A stretch of 64,000 bases of DNA from Bradyrhizobium archetypum (GTDB lineage Bacteria; Pseudomonadota; Alphaproteobacteria; Rhizobiales; Xanthobacteraceae), in NCBI RefSeq assembly GCF_013114835.1, contig NZ_JAAVLW010000007.1, positions 62,001 to 126,000 on the forward strand, written 5' to 3'. This document shows positions 39,774 through 47,622 of the stretch, one piece after another. Position numbers and translations under genes: made by a program. Below the pieces are notes generated by a model. The model searched no databases. It was not told the DNA's origin and saw nothing but the letters and a program-made list of their open reading frames with translations. How positions within the stretch are numbered: position 1 is the stretch's first letter; each line of letters begins with the position of its first letter.

Positions 39774-40586
39774 ATGCATTCCTCGGCGAATATCAGTCCA
39801 ACCGATTCACGCGATGCTAGTCCGGGATTGTCTACGCAAGACATGGAGCTGGTCGCGCGCGCCGACGAACGGCTGGCGCATGCCTATGAACAGATCGCTC
39901 TTGCGGATGAACAGCTCGCGCGCGTCAATGAGCAGATTTCCAAGTTGGAGAACGACGACGCACGGAAGAAACTATTGCGTCGATCGTCCCGTGGCAGACC
40001 GGCGCTACGCGGCTTCATCGGTCTGCTGCTGACGGCGGGCATCTGCACCGCGGCTTTCGCCTGGCACTCCTATGGCGAGACGGCGAGACCGATCATCTCG
40101 CGGTTGGCACCGCAACTGGCTCCGGCCTGGTCGCAGCCGTCGGAAACGCCGAAGCTCGGCGCCGACCCGAGCCCGCCGGCTGTTCAGTTAGCTGCAGCGG
40201 ATGCGGCAATTTCGCAACTGCCACCTCCGGCTCAGACCGTACCAGTGGAGGCGGCAGCGAGTCCTTCCGAGACGACACAGTTGCTTCAGACGATGGCGCG
40301 CGATCTCGCAACCGTGCGAGACGAGATCGATCAGCTCAAGGCTGGCCAGGAAGCATTGGCCCGCGAGAATGCCGGGAATGCCGAGCAGCTCAAGGAGCTC
40401 AAGGAGAGCCAGGAGCAAACGGCGCGGGCGATTGCAAACGTTTCAGAGCAGAATCTGCGCAGGACGTCAGTTGCGCCGCCGCTGCCGGTTGCCAACCCGG
40501 CGCGTAAGCCGGCCTCGGCGCTTGCGCCAATGGAAGTGAGGGCGCAAGCGCGGGCGCCGATGCGGTTGCAGCCCCGACAACAGTAG
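39774..40586 (+). CDS. coiled-coil membrane protein, unknown function
   Basis: A 270-residue protein. Residues about 20-65 form a coiled coil with repeated ADERLAHAYEQIALADEQLARVNEQI units; a membrane helix follows (FIGLLLTAGICTAAFAWHSYG, about 82-102), then a Pro/Ala-rich linker and a second coiled coil (about 165-225). Single-pass topology with the C-terminus in the periplasm is likely. AGGAGG at 39763-39768 supports ATG 39774. It follows the ATP-grasp gene after 151 nt. Similar to coiled-coil proteins common in Bradyrhizobium; role unknown. Confidence 0.78.
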   Translation: MHSSANISPTDSRDASPGLSTQDMELVARADERLAHAYEQIALADEQLARVNEQISKLENDDARKKLLRRSSRGRPALRGFIGLLLTAGICTAAFAWHSYGETARPIISRLAPQLAPAWSQPSETPKLGADPSPPAVQLAAADAAISQLPPPAQTVPVEAAASPSETTQLLQTMARDLATVRDEIDQLKAGQEALARENAGNAEQLKELKESQEQTARAIANVSEQNLRRTSVAPPLPVANPARKPASALAPMEVRAQARAPMRLQPRQQ

Positions 40587-40659
40587 GCTTGATCGGCGCC
40601 GTCGCAGGCCGAAGGCAGTCCTCTGTGTTGCGCAGATGGTGACGGTGCTTTCGCATTGT

Positions 40660-41409
40660 ATGGCCGACCGCATGATGATGAGGACCTTACTGGCACTCGT
40701 GCTGTCCATGGTCGCGGGCGGGCGGGAAGTGGCCGCACAGGACGCGGAATGCGTTCGCGAACGTGCCGCCATGGTCGAAGCCATCCGCGCCTACGCCCGG
40801 TCTCGCGTCAACGCGCTGGGCCCGGACGGGCTGTCGGAAAGGGTGCTCGATGCGCTGGGACGAACGAAACGCCATCTGTTCACCTCTGAGCGGTCTTGCT
40901 CCATCGCATACGCGGACGCACCGGTTTCGATCGGGCATGGCCAGACCATGTCGCAACCGTTCATCGTGGCCTTGATGACGGAGTTGGCCGAGGTCGCGAC
41001 GGATCATGTCGTGCTCGAAGTCGGAACGGGTTCGGGCTATCAGGCCGCCATCCTGGCGCACCTGGCGCGCAAGGTCTGCACCATCGAGATCATCCCGGCT
41101 TTGGCCGAGACTGCTGCGAGAACACTCCGCGATCTCGCGTATGACAATGTGAGCGTCAGGCTGGGCGATGGCTATGCCGGCTGGCCAGAATGCGGTCCGT
41201 TTGACGCCATCGTCGTGACCGCAGCACTTGGCGAGGTGCCGCCGCCGCTGATTGAGCAGCTTAAGGTAGGCGGCCGGCTCGTCATGCCGGTGGGGGCGGC
41301 GTACACTTCGCAGCAGCTCACGGTCGTCGAAAAAATCGCCCCTGACAAGACGACAACGCGCACCGTGGCCCTCGTGCGCTTTGTGCCTTTTACGCGTTCA
41401 CCGAAGTAG
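40660..41409 (+). CDS. protein-L-isoaspartate O-methyltransferase family, with signal peptide
   Basis: A roughly 249-residue member of the PCMT family, which methylates isoaspartyl residues using S-adenosylmethionine. Motif I is VLEVGTGSGYQAAILA, followed by VCTIEIIPALAETA, GDGYAGWPECGPFDAIVVTA and PPPLIEQLKVGGRLVMPVG. The upstream signature ISIGHGQTISQP is present as VSIGHGQTMSQPF. Unusually, an N-terminal signal peptide (MMMRTLLALVLSMVAGGREVAAQ) precedes the enzyme, suggesting a periplasmic or lipid-anchored location. Start codon uncertain among 40636, 40660 and 40672-40678. Confidence 0.9.
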   Translation: MADRMMMRTLLALVLSMVAGGREVAAQDAECVRERAAMVEAIRAYARSRVNALGPDGLSERVLDALGRTKRHLFTSERSCSIAYADAPVSIGHGQTMSQPFIVALMTELAEVATDHVVLEVGTGSGYQAAILAHLARKVCTIEIIPALAETAARTLRDLAYDNVSVRLGDGYAGWPECGPFDAIVVTAALGEVPPPLIEQLKVGGRLVMPVGAAYTSQQLTVVEKIAPDKTTTRTVALVRFVPFTRSPK

Positions 41410-41464
41410 AAGCCAGTATGGCGCTATCTCGAAGATGACGAACAGAGAAAAACAGGAGGAGGCC

Positions 41465-43063
41465 GTGAGCGGCGCAAGACTGAAACATTACGGCTGGGGC
41501 CGCGAAGACGAGGGCATGACGGCCGAGGAGCAGGCCTTTGTGCTCGGCCGCTATCGCGCCAAATTTGCGCGCGATGCATTTGAGACAAAGGTCGTTCCGC
41601 GTCTCGATGACCTGACATTGCGCGCGCCGCGCGTGGTGCCGCCGGCCTCGCTTGCCGCATTTTGCACCAGCGAACGATACGATCGCGTCGCGCACGCCTA
41701 CGGCAAAGCCTATCCGGACTACGTCCGAGCCATGCTCGGCGAATACGACAGCGCGCCCGACGTGGTCGCCTATCCCCGGAACGAAGCGGAAATTGCCGCT
41801 GTCATGGATTGGGCCGGTGGTGTCGGCGCGTCGCTTACGCCGTTCGGAGGCGGCTCGAGCGTCTGCGGTGGCGTCGAGCCGCGCGTTGACGGTATCAGGT
41901 ATAAAGCGGCGGTCACACTCGACCTGCGCAATCTCGGCAAGGTCGTCGAGGTCGATCAGATATCGCGCGCCGCGCTGATCGAAGGTGGCGCCTTTGGTCC
42001 ATCTCTGGAGAACCAGCTCAAGCCGCACGGCGTCACGTTGCGCCATTTTCCGCAGAGTTTCGAATATTCAACTCTTGGCGGCTGGATCGCAACGCGGTCG
42101 GGCGGTCATTTTGCCAGTCTCTACACGCACATCGACGATTTCGTTGAAAGCCTGCGCGTCGTGACGCCGCGCGGCACGATGGAAACACGTCGCCTGCCCG
42201 GATCGGGGGCCGGACCAAGTCCCGACCGCATGTTCATTGGGTCGGAAGGAACGCTCGGGGTGATCTCGCGCGCCTGGATGCGATTGCAGCCACGCCCGAA
42301 ATTCCGTGCCGGCGCATCGGTTCGTTTCGACTCGTTCTTCACTGCGGCCCGCGCGTTGCGCGCGATCGCACAGGCCGGCCTCTATCCATCCAACTGCCGC
42401 ATCCTTGACGCGCAGGAGGCATTCAACACCGGGGCAGCCGACGGCAGCGTCGCGATCATGGTGCTCGGCTTTGAATCCGGCGACCATTCGGTGGATGCCT
42501 GGATGGCCCGCGCGCTCGAATGCTGCGCCGACCATGGCGGGACACCGGAGGCGGCAAAGGCCGGCGATGCACATCTCGAAGGGGCGGCAGGAATCTGGCG
42601 CAATGCATTCATTCGTATGCCCTATGCGCGCGAGTTTCTGACGCCGGCCGGCATTATCAACGACACCTTCGAGACCGCCATCACCTGGGATCGCTTCGAA
42701 GCCTTCCACGATAAAGTGAAGGCGGCGACGGAGCGTGCGATTCTCCAGGCGACGGGCGTAAAGGGCGAAGTCACATGCCGCTTCACCCATGTCTATCCCG
42801 ACGGACCAGCACCGTATTTTTCCTTCCACGCACTCGGCCGCCACGGCGCTCTTCTGGAACAGTGGCAGGCAATCAAGAATGCCGCCAGCAATGCGCTGAT
42901 TGAGGCGGGGGGTACGATCACGCATCATCACGCTGTTGGCCGTGATCATCGGCCTTGGTACGATCGTCAGCGCCCGGAGCTCTTCGCCGCCGCGCTTCGC
43001 GCAGCAAAAAGAGAACTCGATCCGCAGGGCATGCTCAACCCTGGAGTCCTCATCGATCCCTAG
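41465..43063 (+). CDS. FAD-linked oxidase (alkyl-DHAP synthase-like)
   Basis: A 532-residue flavoprotein of the VAO/PCMH fold. The FAD-binding domain has PDVVAYPRNEAEIAAVMDWA, LTPFGGGSSVCGGVEP and YSTLGGWIATRSGGHFASLY, plus GSEGTLGVISRAWMRL. The C-terminal domain has the GGTITHHHAVGRDHRPW motif typical of alkyldihydroxyacetonephosphate-synthase-like oxidases. GTG 41465 is chosen because AGGAGGAGG lies 4-11 nt before it; an ATG 10 codons upstream is the alternative. Substrate unknown. Confidence 0.9.
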   Translation: MSGARLKHYGWGREDEGMTAEEQAFVLGRYRAKFARDAFETKVVPRLDDLTLRAPRVVPPASLAAFCTSERYDRVAHAYGKAYPDYVRAMLGEYDSAPDVVAYPRNEAEIAAVMDWAGGVGASLTPFGGGSSVCGGVEPRVDGIRYKAAVTLDLRNLGKVVEVDQISRAALIEGGAFGPSLENQLKPHGVTLRHFPQSFEYSTLGGWIATRSGGHFASLYTHIDDFVESLRVVTPRGTMETRRLPGSGAGPSPDRMFIGSEGTLGVISRAWMRLQPRPKFRAGASVRFDSFFTAARALRAIAQAGLYPSNCRILDAQEAFNTGAADGSVAIMVLGFESGDHSVDAWMARALECCADHGGTPEAAKAGDAHLEGAAGIWRNAFIRMPYAREFLTPAGIINDTFETAITWDRFEAFHDKVKAATERAILQATGVKGEVTCRFTHVYPDGPAPYFSFHALGRHGALLEQWQAIKNAASNALIEAGGTITHHHAVGRDHRPWYDRQRPELFAAALRAAKRELDPQGMLNPGVLIDP

Positions 43064-43209
43064 GCCTGGACGACGGGCCAACGGGGATGGGTGGCAAGGC
43101 TGTGTCTAACATCTGCCTGACATGAAACAATCGCGAGCCATAACCTGTCGCTGGCGACAAGCATGATACTCGGCGGCGGACCGGATCGCAAAAACATGGC
43201 GAAACGGCA

Positions 43210-43245
43210 GAGGCTCGCGTCAGACATCTCGCGGGCCTCCTTTTT
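43210..43245 (+). terminator. terminator after the FAD-linked oxidase gene
   Basis: GAGGCTCGCG (43210-43219) pairs with CGCGGGCCTC (43230-43239) with one T-G wobble, then CTTTTT follows. It lies about 150 nt after the oxidase stop and before the 3' end of the convergent amidase gene. Confidence 0.72.
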
Positions 43246-43296
43246 CCCGGACCAGGGACGCTGGTGGCACCTCAGTCGGCAATTCGTTACTGGCGT

Positions 43297-44946
43297 CTAC
43301 CCGACGACCTGGAAGGCGTCAGCGGCACGCAAGACGGTGCCGTCCTCCCAGTGGCGTCCGATCAGCATCATGCCGACGGGGAGCCCAGCAGACATGCCAG
43401 CCGGAACGGTGGCGGCCGGATGGCCAGTGACGTCGAACGGGCAAGTGTTGGAAATCATTTCGAGTGCCCGCGCAACGTAGTCTTCGCGGCTCGCGTCAGC
43501 GGCTGGGAGCAGCGTAGCTTTCAAGGGTAGTGTCGGCATGAGCAGGAGATCGACGCCGCTGAGCGCCTCGTCATAGGCGGCGCGGAGCACGCGCGCGAGG
43601 TTTTGGGCCTTGGCGTAGTAGCGTCCCTGGTAGTTGTCCTGCATGTATTGGCCGAGCAGGATGACAAGCTTGACCGTCTCCGAAAGGTCGTTGGCGCGCA
43701 CCCGCCGGCTCCGGCCGTAGAAGTCCAGAAGGGAAGTTGTGTAGTGCCCCTTCCAATTGGTTCCCATGCTGTTGCCGGCGACCATCAGCATCGTGGCGCC
43801 CTCGACGGCAATGGCGTTCCAGATATGGATGCCGTCGCGGTGGAGAGGGATCGATAGCTCGGTCACGGTTGCCCCCGCTCGGGTCAGGCGCTGCGCCGCC
43901 TCGCGGACCATGGAATCGACATCGGACTCCGAATTGGGCCAGCCAAACCCCTCTTTGACTATCCCGATCCGTAGACCGCGGGCGTGTCCGGTGAGCTGTT
44001 TGGTATACGCTTCCGTGCGTAGCCCCGCCGGTTGGCGCGGGTCGAGGCCATCGGCCCCGGCGAGCACCTCGAGAAGCTGGGCGGCATCGCCGGCGGTGCG
44101 GGCAATGGGCCCGGTATGATCGAGTGTCAATTCAATCGGGAAGACGCCTGTGTAAGGTACAAGCCCGTGGGTGGGCTTGTGGCCAACTGCTCCGCAGAAA
44201 GAGCTGGGAATTCGGATCGACCCGCCCTGGTCGCCCCCGATGGCCATGTCGCATTCGCCAGCGACAACAAGCGCCGCGCTGCCACTCGAGGAGCCGCCGG
44301 CAGATCGCTCCGGATCGTGCGGATTGAGCACGGGCCCGGTGTCGGAGGTGTGGCTACCCCCCGAGAAGCAAAGATGCTCGCACACCGCCTTGCCTACGAT
44401 CTCCCCACCGGCATCGAGGATGCGGGTCACAATGGTCGCGTCCACATCGGGGACGTAGCCTTCCAGCACGTTGGAACCGTTCATCATCGGGATGCCGGCG
44501 ACGCACACATTGTCTTTGATGGCGATTTTCTTGCCGGCCAGAGGTCCCGACGTTGCGCCCTTGATCGAGCACCTCCAGTACCAAGCGTTGAGCCGATTGT
44601 CCGAGGCGCGTGGACGGAACCCCGCGTCTCGCGGGTACTTCACTGTCAACGTCGGCTCCGCGAACTGGTCCAGGCGACGGTACGACGCGAGCACACCGTC
44701 CATAAGATTGCGGAACGACGCCAGATCGTCGCGGCTGAGATTCAAGTTGTAGGATTTGGCGACGCGCTCCAGTTCAGGCAGCGGTGGCTTGCGCAGAATT
44801 CGCGGCGCCGTCGCCGTCGGTGGCGGTTGCATGCTCGCCTCAGTGGCGGCTCGAACGGACGTCGTCGTGGCGACGACGGTTGCTGCTACCCCGGCCGTGC
44901 CGTCATGAAGGAAGCGACGGCGCGAATAGTTTGGCGATGCTCTCAT
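43297..44946 (-). CDS. Tat-exported amidase
   Basis: A 549-residue amidase-signature enzyme. The N-terminus SRRRFLHDGTAGVAATVVATT is a twin-arginine signal. The catalytic residues are K144 in IAIKDN, S219 in SAGGSSSGS and S243 in GGDQGGSIRIPSSFCG. The GGDQGGSIRIP form and HPAATVPAGMSAGLPVGMMLIG are typical of the larger nitrile-linked amidases. It probably hydrolyses an amide in the periplasm. A GGAGGG ribosome binding site precedes the ATG. Convergent with the FAD-linked oxidase gene. Confidence 0.93.
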   Translation of the reverse strand: MRASPNYSRRRFLHDGTAGVAATVVATTTSVRAATEASMQPPPTATAPRILRKPPLPELERVAKSYNLNLSRDDLASFRNLMDGVLASYRRLDQFAEPTLTVKYPRDAGFRPRASDNRLNAWYWRCSIKGATSGPLAGKKIAIKDNVCVAGIPMMNGSNVLEGYVPDVDATIVTRILDAGGEIVGKAVCEHLCFSGGSHTSDTGPVLNPHDPERSAGGSSSGSAALVVAGECDMAIGGDQGGSIRIPSSFCGAVGHKPTHGLVPYTGVFPIELTLDHTGPIARTAGDAAQLLEVLAGADGLDPRQPAGLRTEAYTKQLTGHARGLRIGIVKEGFGWPNSESDVDSMVREAAQRLTRAGATVTELSIPLHRDGIHIWNAIAVEGATMLMVAGNSMGTNWKGHYTTSLLDFYGRSRRVRANDLSETVKLVILLGQYMQDNYQGRYYAKAQNLARVLRAAYDEALSGVDLLLMPTLPLKATLLPAADASREDYVARALEMISNTCPFDVTGHPAATVPAGMSAGLPVGMMLIGRHWEDGTVLRAADAFQVVG

Positions 44947-45036
44947 AGCATATCCCTCCTTCGACCAATGGGTTGACTTCTCGATCCCTGCTCGCTCCGG
45001 AGTGTCGGGACCGACGGGGGCCAGTGGCCCCGACGG

Positions 45037-45307
45037 TCACTGAATGGAGGCTGCCGACGCTGCGGCCGGCGTGCCAAGCTGCAACATCCCAACGAGCTTT
45101 TGCATCCGGACAGGGCTGAGGCGCAGCAGCCGCATGAGATCGGGAAATGAAGAGTGTGCGGAGATTAAGACCGCTACCGGATGCCTCCAGCATCCACGCG
45201 CGACTACGGAGCGACGCGCCGTCCGACAGGCAGATTATCGTTCGGCCAGCGACGATCTTCAAGAGTTTGTGGTCGTCACAGCACTCGTGAGCCGTGTTGC
45301 AGAGCAC
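45037..45307 (-). pseudogene. possible frameshifted gene remnant
   Basis: This stretch has no intact gene. Read on the - strand, KLLKIVAGRTIICLSDGASL (from about 45270 down) and, in another frame beyond about 45187, VAVLISAHSSFPDLMRLLR, then a tract ending at a TGA at 45037-45039, look like two halves of one coding sequence joined by a frameshift. No family was recognised. The gap from 44947 to 45442 otherwise shows nothing clear. Low confidence; it may be chance. Confidence 0.25.
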
Positions 45308-45442
45308 TCGACCGTCGATGGACGGAGGTCGAGCTATGCGCGCGATGTTGGCGGCCGATCCTGCAAATCCCGATTTGGCTGGACGAGCTCGTCCCGTTCA
45401 CTCAAGGCGCAGAGGAAAGCGCCGACTCCCGCCTGCCTGCAC

Positions 45443-45910
45443 TTATCCAGCACCGGTAAGATGATGTAGTAGTGCCTTGGGGCCTCTTGCAGTCAGATCC
45501 AACGTCGCCAGCGTGATTGGCAGATTGAAACGGCGTGGTCCAGCACTTCCAGGATTAAGATAAAGCACCCCGCCCGTCGTCTTAATCAGCGGCCGATGCG
45601 AATGGCCGGAAATAACCACGTTGATCCCGCACGCCGCCGGATCGAGCTGCAGGTCCTGGATGTCATGAAGGATATGGATCGACTGGTCGCCAAGCCTGAC
45701 AGTCTCCGTATCAGGATAATTCTCCGCCCACGGCCCTTTATCGACGTTCCCCCTGATTGCAATAACAGGCGCAATCCGGCGGAGTCGGTGGATGACTTCG
45801 GGGCGGCCGATGTCACCGGCATGGATGATGTGGGCCACGCCGGCCAGCCGTTGCTCGGCTTCAGGACGCAAGATCCCGTGTGTATCCGAGATGACTCCGA
45901 TTCTAAGCAC
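45443..45910 (-). CDS. YfcE-like metallophosphoesterase
   Basis: A 155-residue calcineurin-like phosphoesterase. Metal-ligand motifs in order: GVISDTHG (D-x-H), IIHAGDIG, IRGNVDKG (GN-D/H type), VVISGHSHRP (GHSH) and LNPGSAG. Its size fits the YfcE/MJ0936 phosphodiesterase group, whose natural substrates are unknown. The start is GTG 45910. It stands between two weakly coding stretches with no clear operon partner. Confidence 0.9.
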   Translation of the reverse strand: MLRIGVISDTHGILRPEAEQRLAGVAHIIHAGDIGRPEVIHRLRRIAPVIAIRGNVDKGPWAENYPDTETVRLGDQSIHILHDIQDLQLDPAACGINVVISGHSHRPLIKTTGGVLYLNPGSAGPRRFNLPITLATLDLTARGPKALLHHLTGAG

Positions 45911-45988
45911 GACGGGTGGTCCTGATCGTCCGAACGCTTCTTGCAGATTTAGGAACGACCTGTGTGTGGTGAATAGTGCGTAGCCAAT

Positions 45989-46387
45989 CTATAGAAGTGG
46001 TGTAGCCATCTTCCCTGTTCTGCGGTGATAACCTCCGGCCGTGCTCTCTGGGTCCGCTTTGCGCTGATCGATACGAAGACATGGCCCACAAGAAGGAAAG
46101 TCGGGCACTCTGCACACGAACTTAGGATTCTGCCCGGACATCAAACAGTCGTCCTTCGTCACGAGGCGCGAAACAGCCGCACGATCTCCACAGTACATCA
46201 AATCAAGGGGGGTGGCCGATGCCGAGGTATTCCGCAACACGAAGACGAGCAGCCAACCTATCCGCACTGCGGCTCTACGAAAAAACAGTCCCTTCGATGT
46301 AGCGTAGTCGTCATCATCCTCGGCCGATGAGCCTTTCGAGATTTCCGGCACGGCGCCGCGGGAAATGGCGTGCATCGCATCGTACAT
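45989..46387 (-). CDS. hypothetical protein, doubtful
   Basis: A 132-residue open frame with AGGAG 6-7 nt before ATG 46387, which is the main reason to list it. The sequence has an acidic EDDDDY patch, a hydrophobic segment (VRIGWLLVFVLR, about 50-61) and four to five cysteines (MYCGDR, KDDCLM, FVCRVP, PSCGPC). No family is recognised. The rest of the stretch 45911-46902 (about 1 kb) shows no convincing gene. Confidence 0.35.
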   Translation of the reverse strand: MYDAMHAISRGAVPEISKGSSAEDDDDYATSKGLFFRRAAVRIGWLLVFVLRNTSASATPLDLMYCGDRAAVSRLVTKDDCLMSGQNPKFVCRVPDFPSCGPCLRIDQRKADPESTAGGYHRRTGKMATPLL

Positions 46388-46611
46388 GTAACGCTCCTGC
46401 TTCGTTGAGCGTGCGCACGATGGGGGCGGGATGTCGCAGAACTTTGCCGACGACCGCCGGAAATTGTCGCGATCTGTCTCAGGAAGGCTGCATTGCATAG
46501 TTCGCGACAGGTGCGGCCATGAGTGATGGCCACTGCTGTCACCCGCTCTTGAAGACCGTGCGCTCAATGCGGCTTCTTAAGTTGTATCAAGTCTGAACCG
46601 TCGTACGGGTC

Positions 46612-46660
46612 TGCGACAATTTGCGACAAAGATGGGTCACCGGGACAACTTTCTGCGACA
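46612..46660 (+). promoter_or_regulatory. helically phased TGCGACA direct repeats
   Basis: TGCGACA occurs at 46612-46618, 46622-46628 and 46654-46660, starts 10 and 32 nt apart, close to one and three helical turns, all on the same DNA face. OmpR-family regulators often bind such tandem direct repeats. They lie 240-290 nt upstream of the response-regulator gene, so they could be its own binding sites; that is inference. Confidence 0.5.
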
Positions 46661-46902
46661 GCTTGAGCCTAAATTGTTTCAGCCAGATCGGGGAATCATG
46701 CACACATGAGGCCGGTTCCCGCTCGGATCGGCCGGCATCGGCATCGGGATGCTGCGATCCCGATCCGATGCCGCAACGCTATTGGTGAAGCCAGCCACAA
46801 GCATTTGATTTCGGTCGATCATGCGCGGCCGATACATTCTGTTACACTTTTTCGATGGGTTAGGTGCAGGACTTCCGTATGATCCGGGACGGAGCAAACT
46901 AG

Positions 46903-47622
46903 ATGGACTCTGCACCCCACATCGCCGTAGTGGATGATCATCGCGATATCCGCGACCTGGTCGGCAAATACTTGATGCAGCACGGCTACCGTATCAGCCT
47001 TGCGGAGAACGCTGTCGCACTCCGCCGTTTGCTCGAACGAAGTGCTCTGGACCTGGTGGTTCTTGACATCATGATGCCGGGCGAGGACGGACTGTCCCTC
47101 TGCCGCCATCTGCGCAGCACCACGGACCTTCCCGTGATCCTGTTGACTGCGATGGCTGAAGAGACCGATCGAATTGTCGGCCTGGAAGTAGGTGCCGATG
47201 ACTACGTGAGCAAACCATTCAATCCCCGCGAGCTTCTCGCCCGCATCAAAGCGGTGCTTCGACGAGTCCAAAGCCTGCCGCCGCAAAAGGGCAGGCTTGC
47301 GACCAAGGTTGTACGGTTTGATCGATGGACCTTTGACGTCAACCGGCGCGAGTTGACGGGCGACGACGGCGTTGCTGTGCCGCTCAGCACGGCGGAGTTC
47401 CGCCTGTTGTGTGCATTTCTTGACCATCCCGGCCTGGTACTCAGCCGCAATCAGCTTCTCGACCTGACGGTCGGCCGGGATGCCGATCCATTCGACCGGA
47501 GCATTGACAATCAGGTCAGCCGCTTGCGGAAAAAGATCGAGGCCGATCCGAAAGTGCCAGCCTTGATCAAGACTCACTGGGGCGGTGGATACAGCCTCGC
47601 CGCGCAGGTCGAGCAGCCATGA
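46903..47622 (+). CDS. OmpR-family response regulator
   Basis: A 239-residue regulator. The receiver domain (1-118) has acidic pocket D11/D12, phospho-acceptor D55 in LVVLDIMMPGEDG, T82 and K104 in YVSKPF. The winged-helix DNA-binding domain (about 135-235) has VPLSTAEFRLLCAFLDHPGLVLSRNQLLD and DRSIDNQVSRLRKKIEADPKVPALIKTHWGGGYSL. It is translationally coupled to the sensor kinase (ATGA overlap). Target genes unknown; the TGCGACA repeats upstream are candidates for autoregulation. Confidence 0.96.
   Translation: MDSAPHIAVVDDHRDIRDLVGKYLMQHGYRISLAENAVALRRLLERSALDLVVLDIMMPGEDGLSLCRHLRSTTDLPVILLTAMAEETDRIVGLEVGADDYVSKPFNPRELLARIKAVLRRVQSLPPQKGRLATKVVRFDRWTFDVNRRELTGDDGVAVPLSTAEFRLLCAFLDHPGLVLSRNQLLDLTVGRDADPFDRSIDNQVSRLRKKIEADPKVPALIKTHWGGGYSLAAQVEQP

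Noticed and set aside
41381..41434. A start of the FAD-linked oxidase at 41381
   Set aside because: It overlaps the pcm 3' end and lacks a ribosome binding site; GTG 41465 has a strong AGGAGGAGG.
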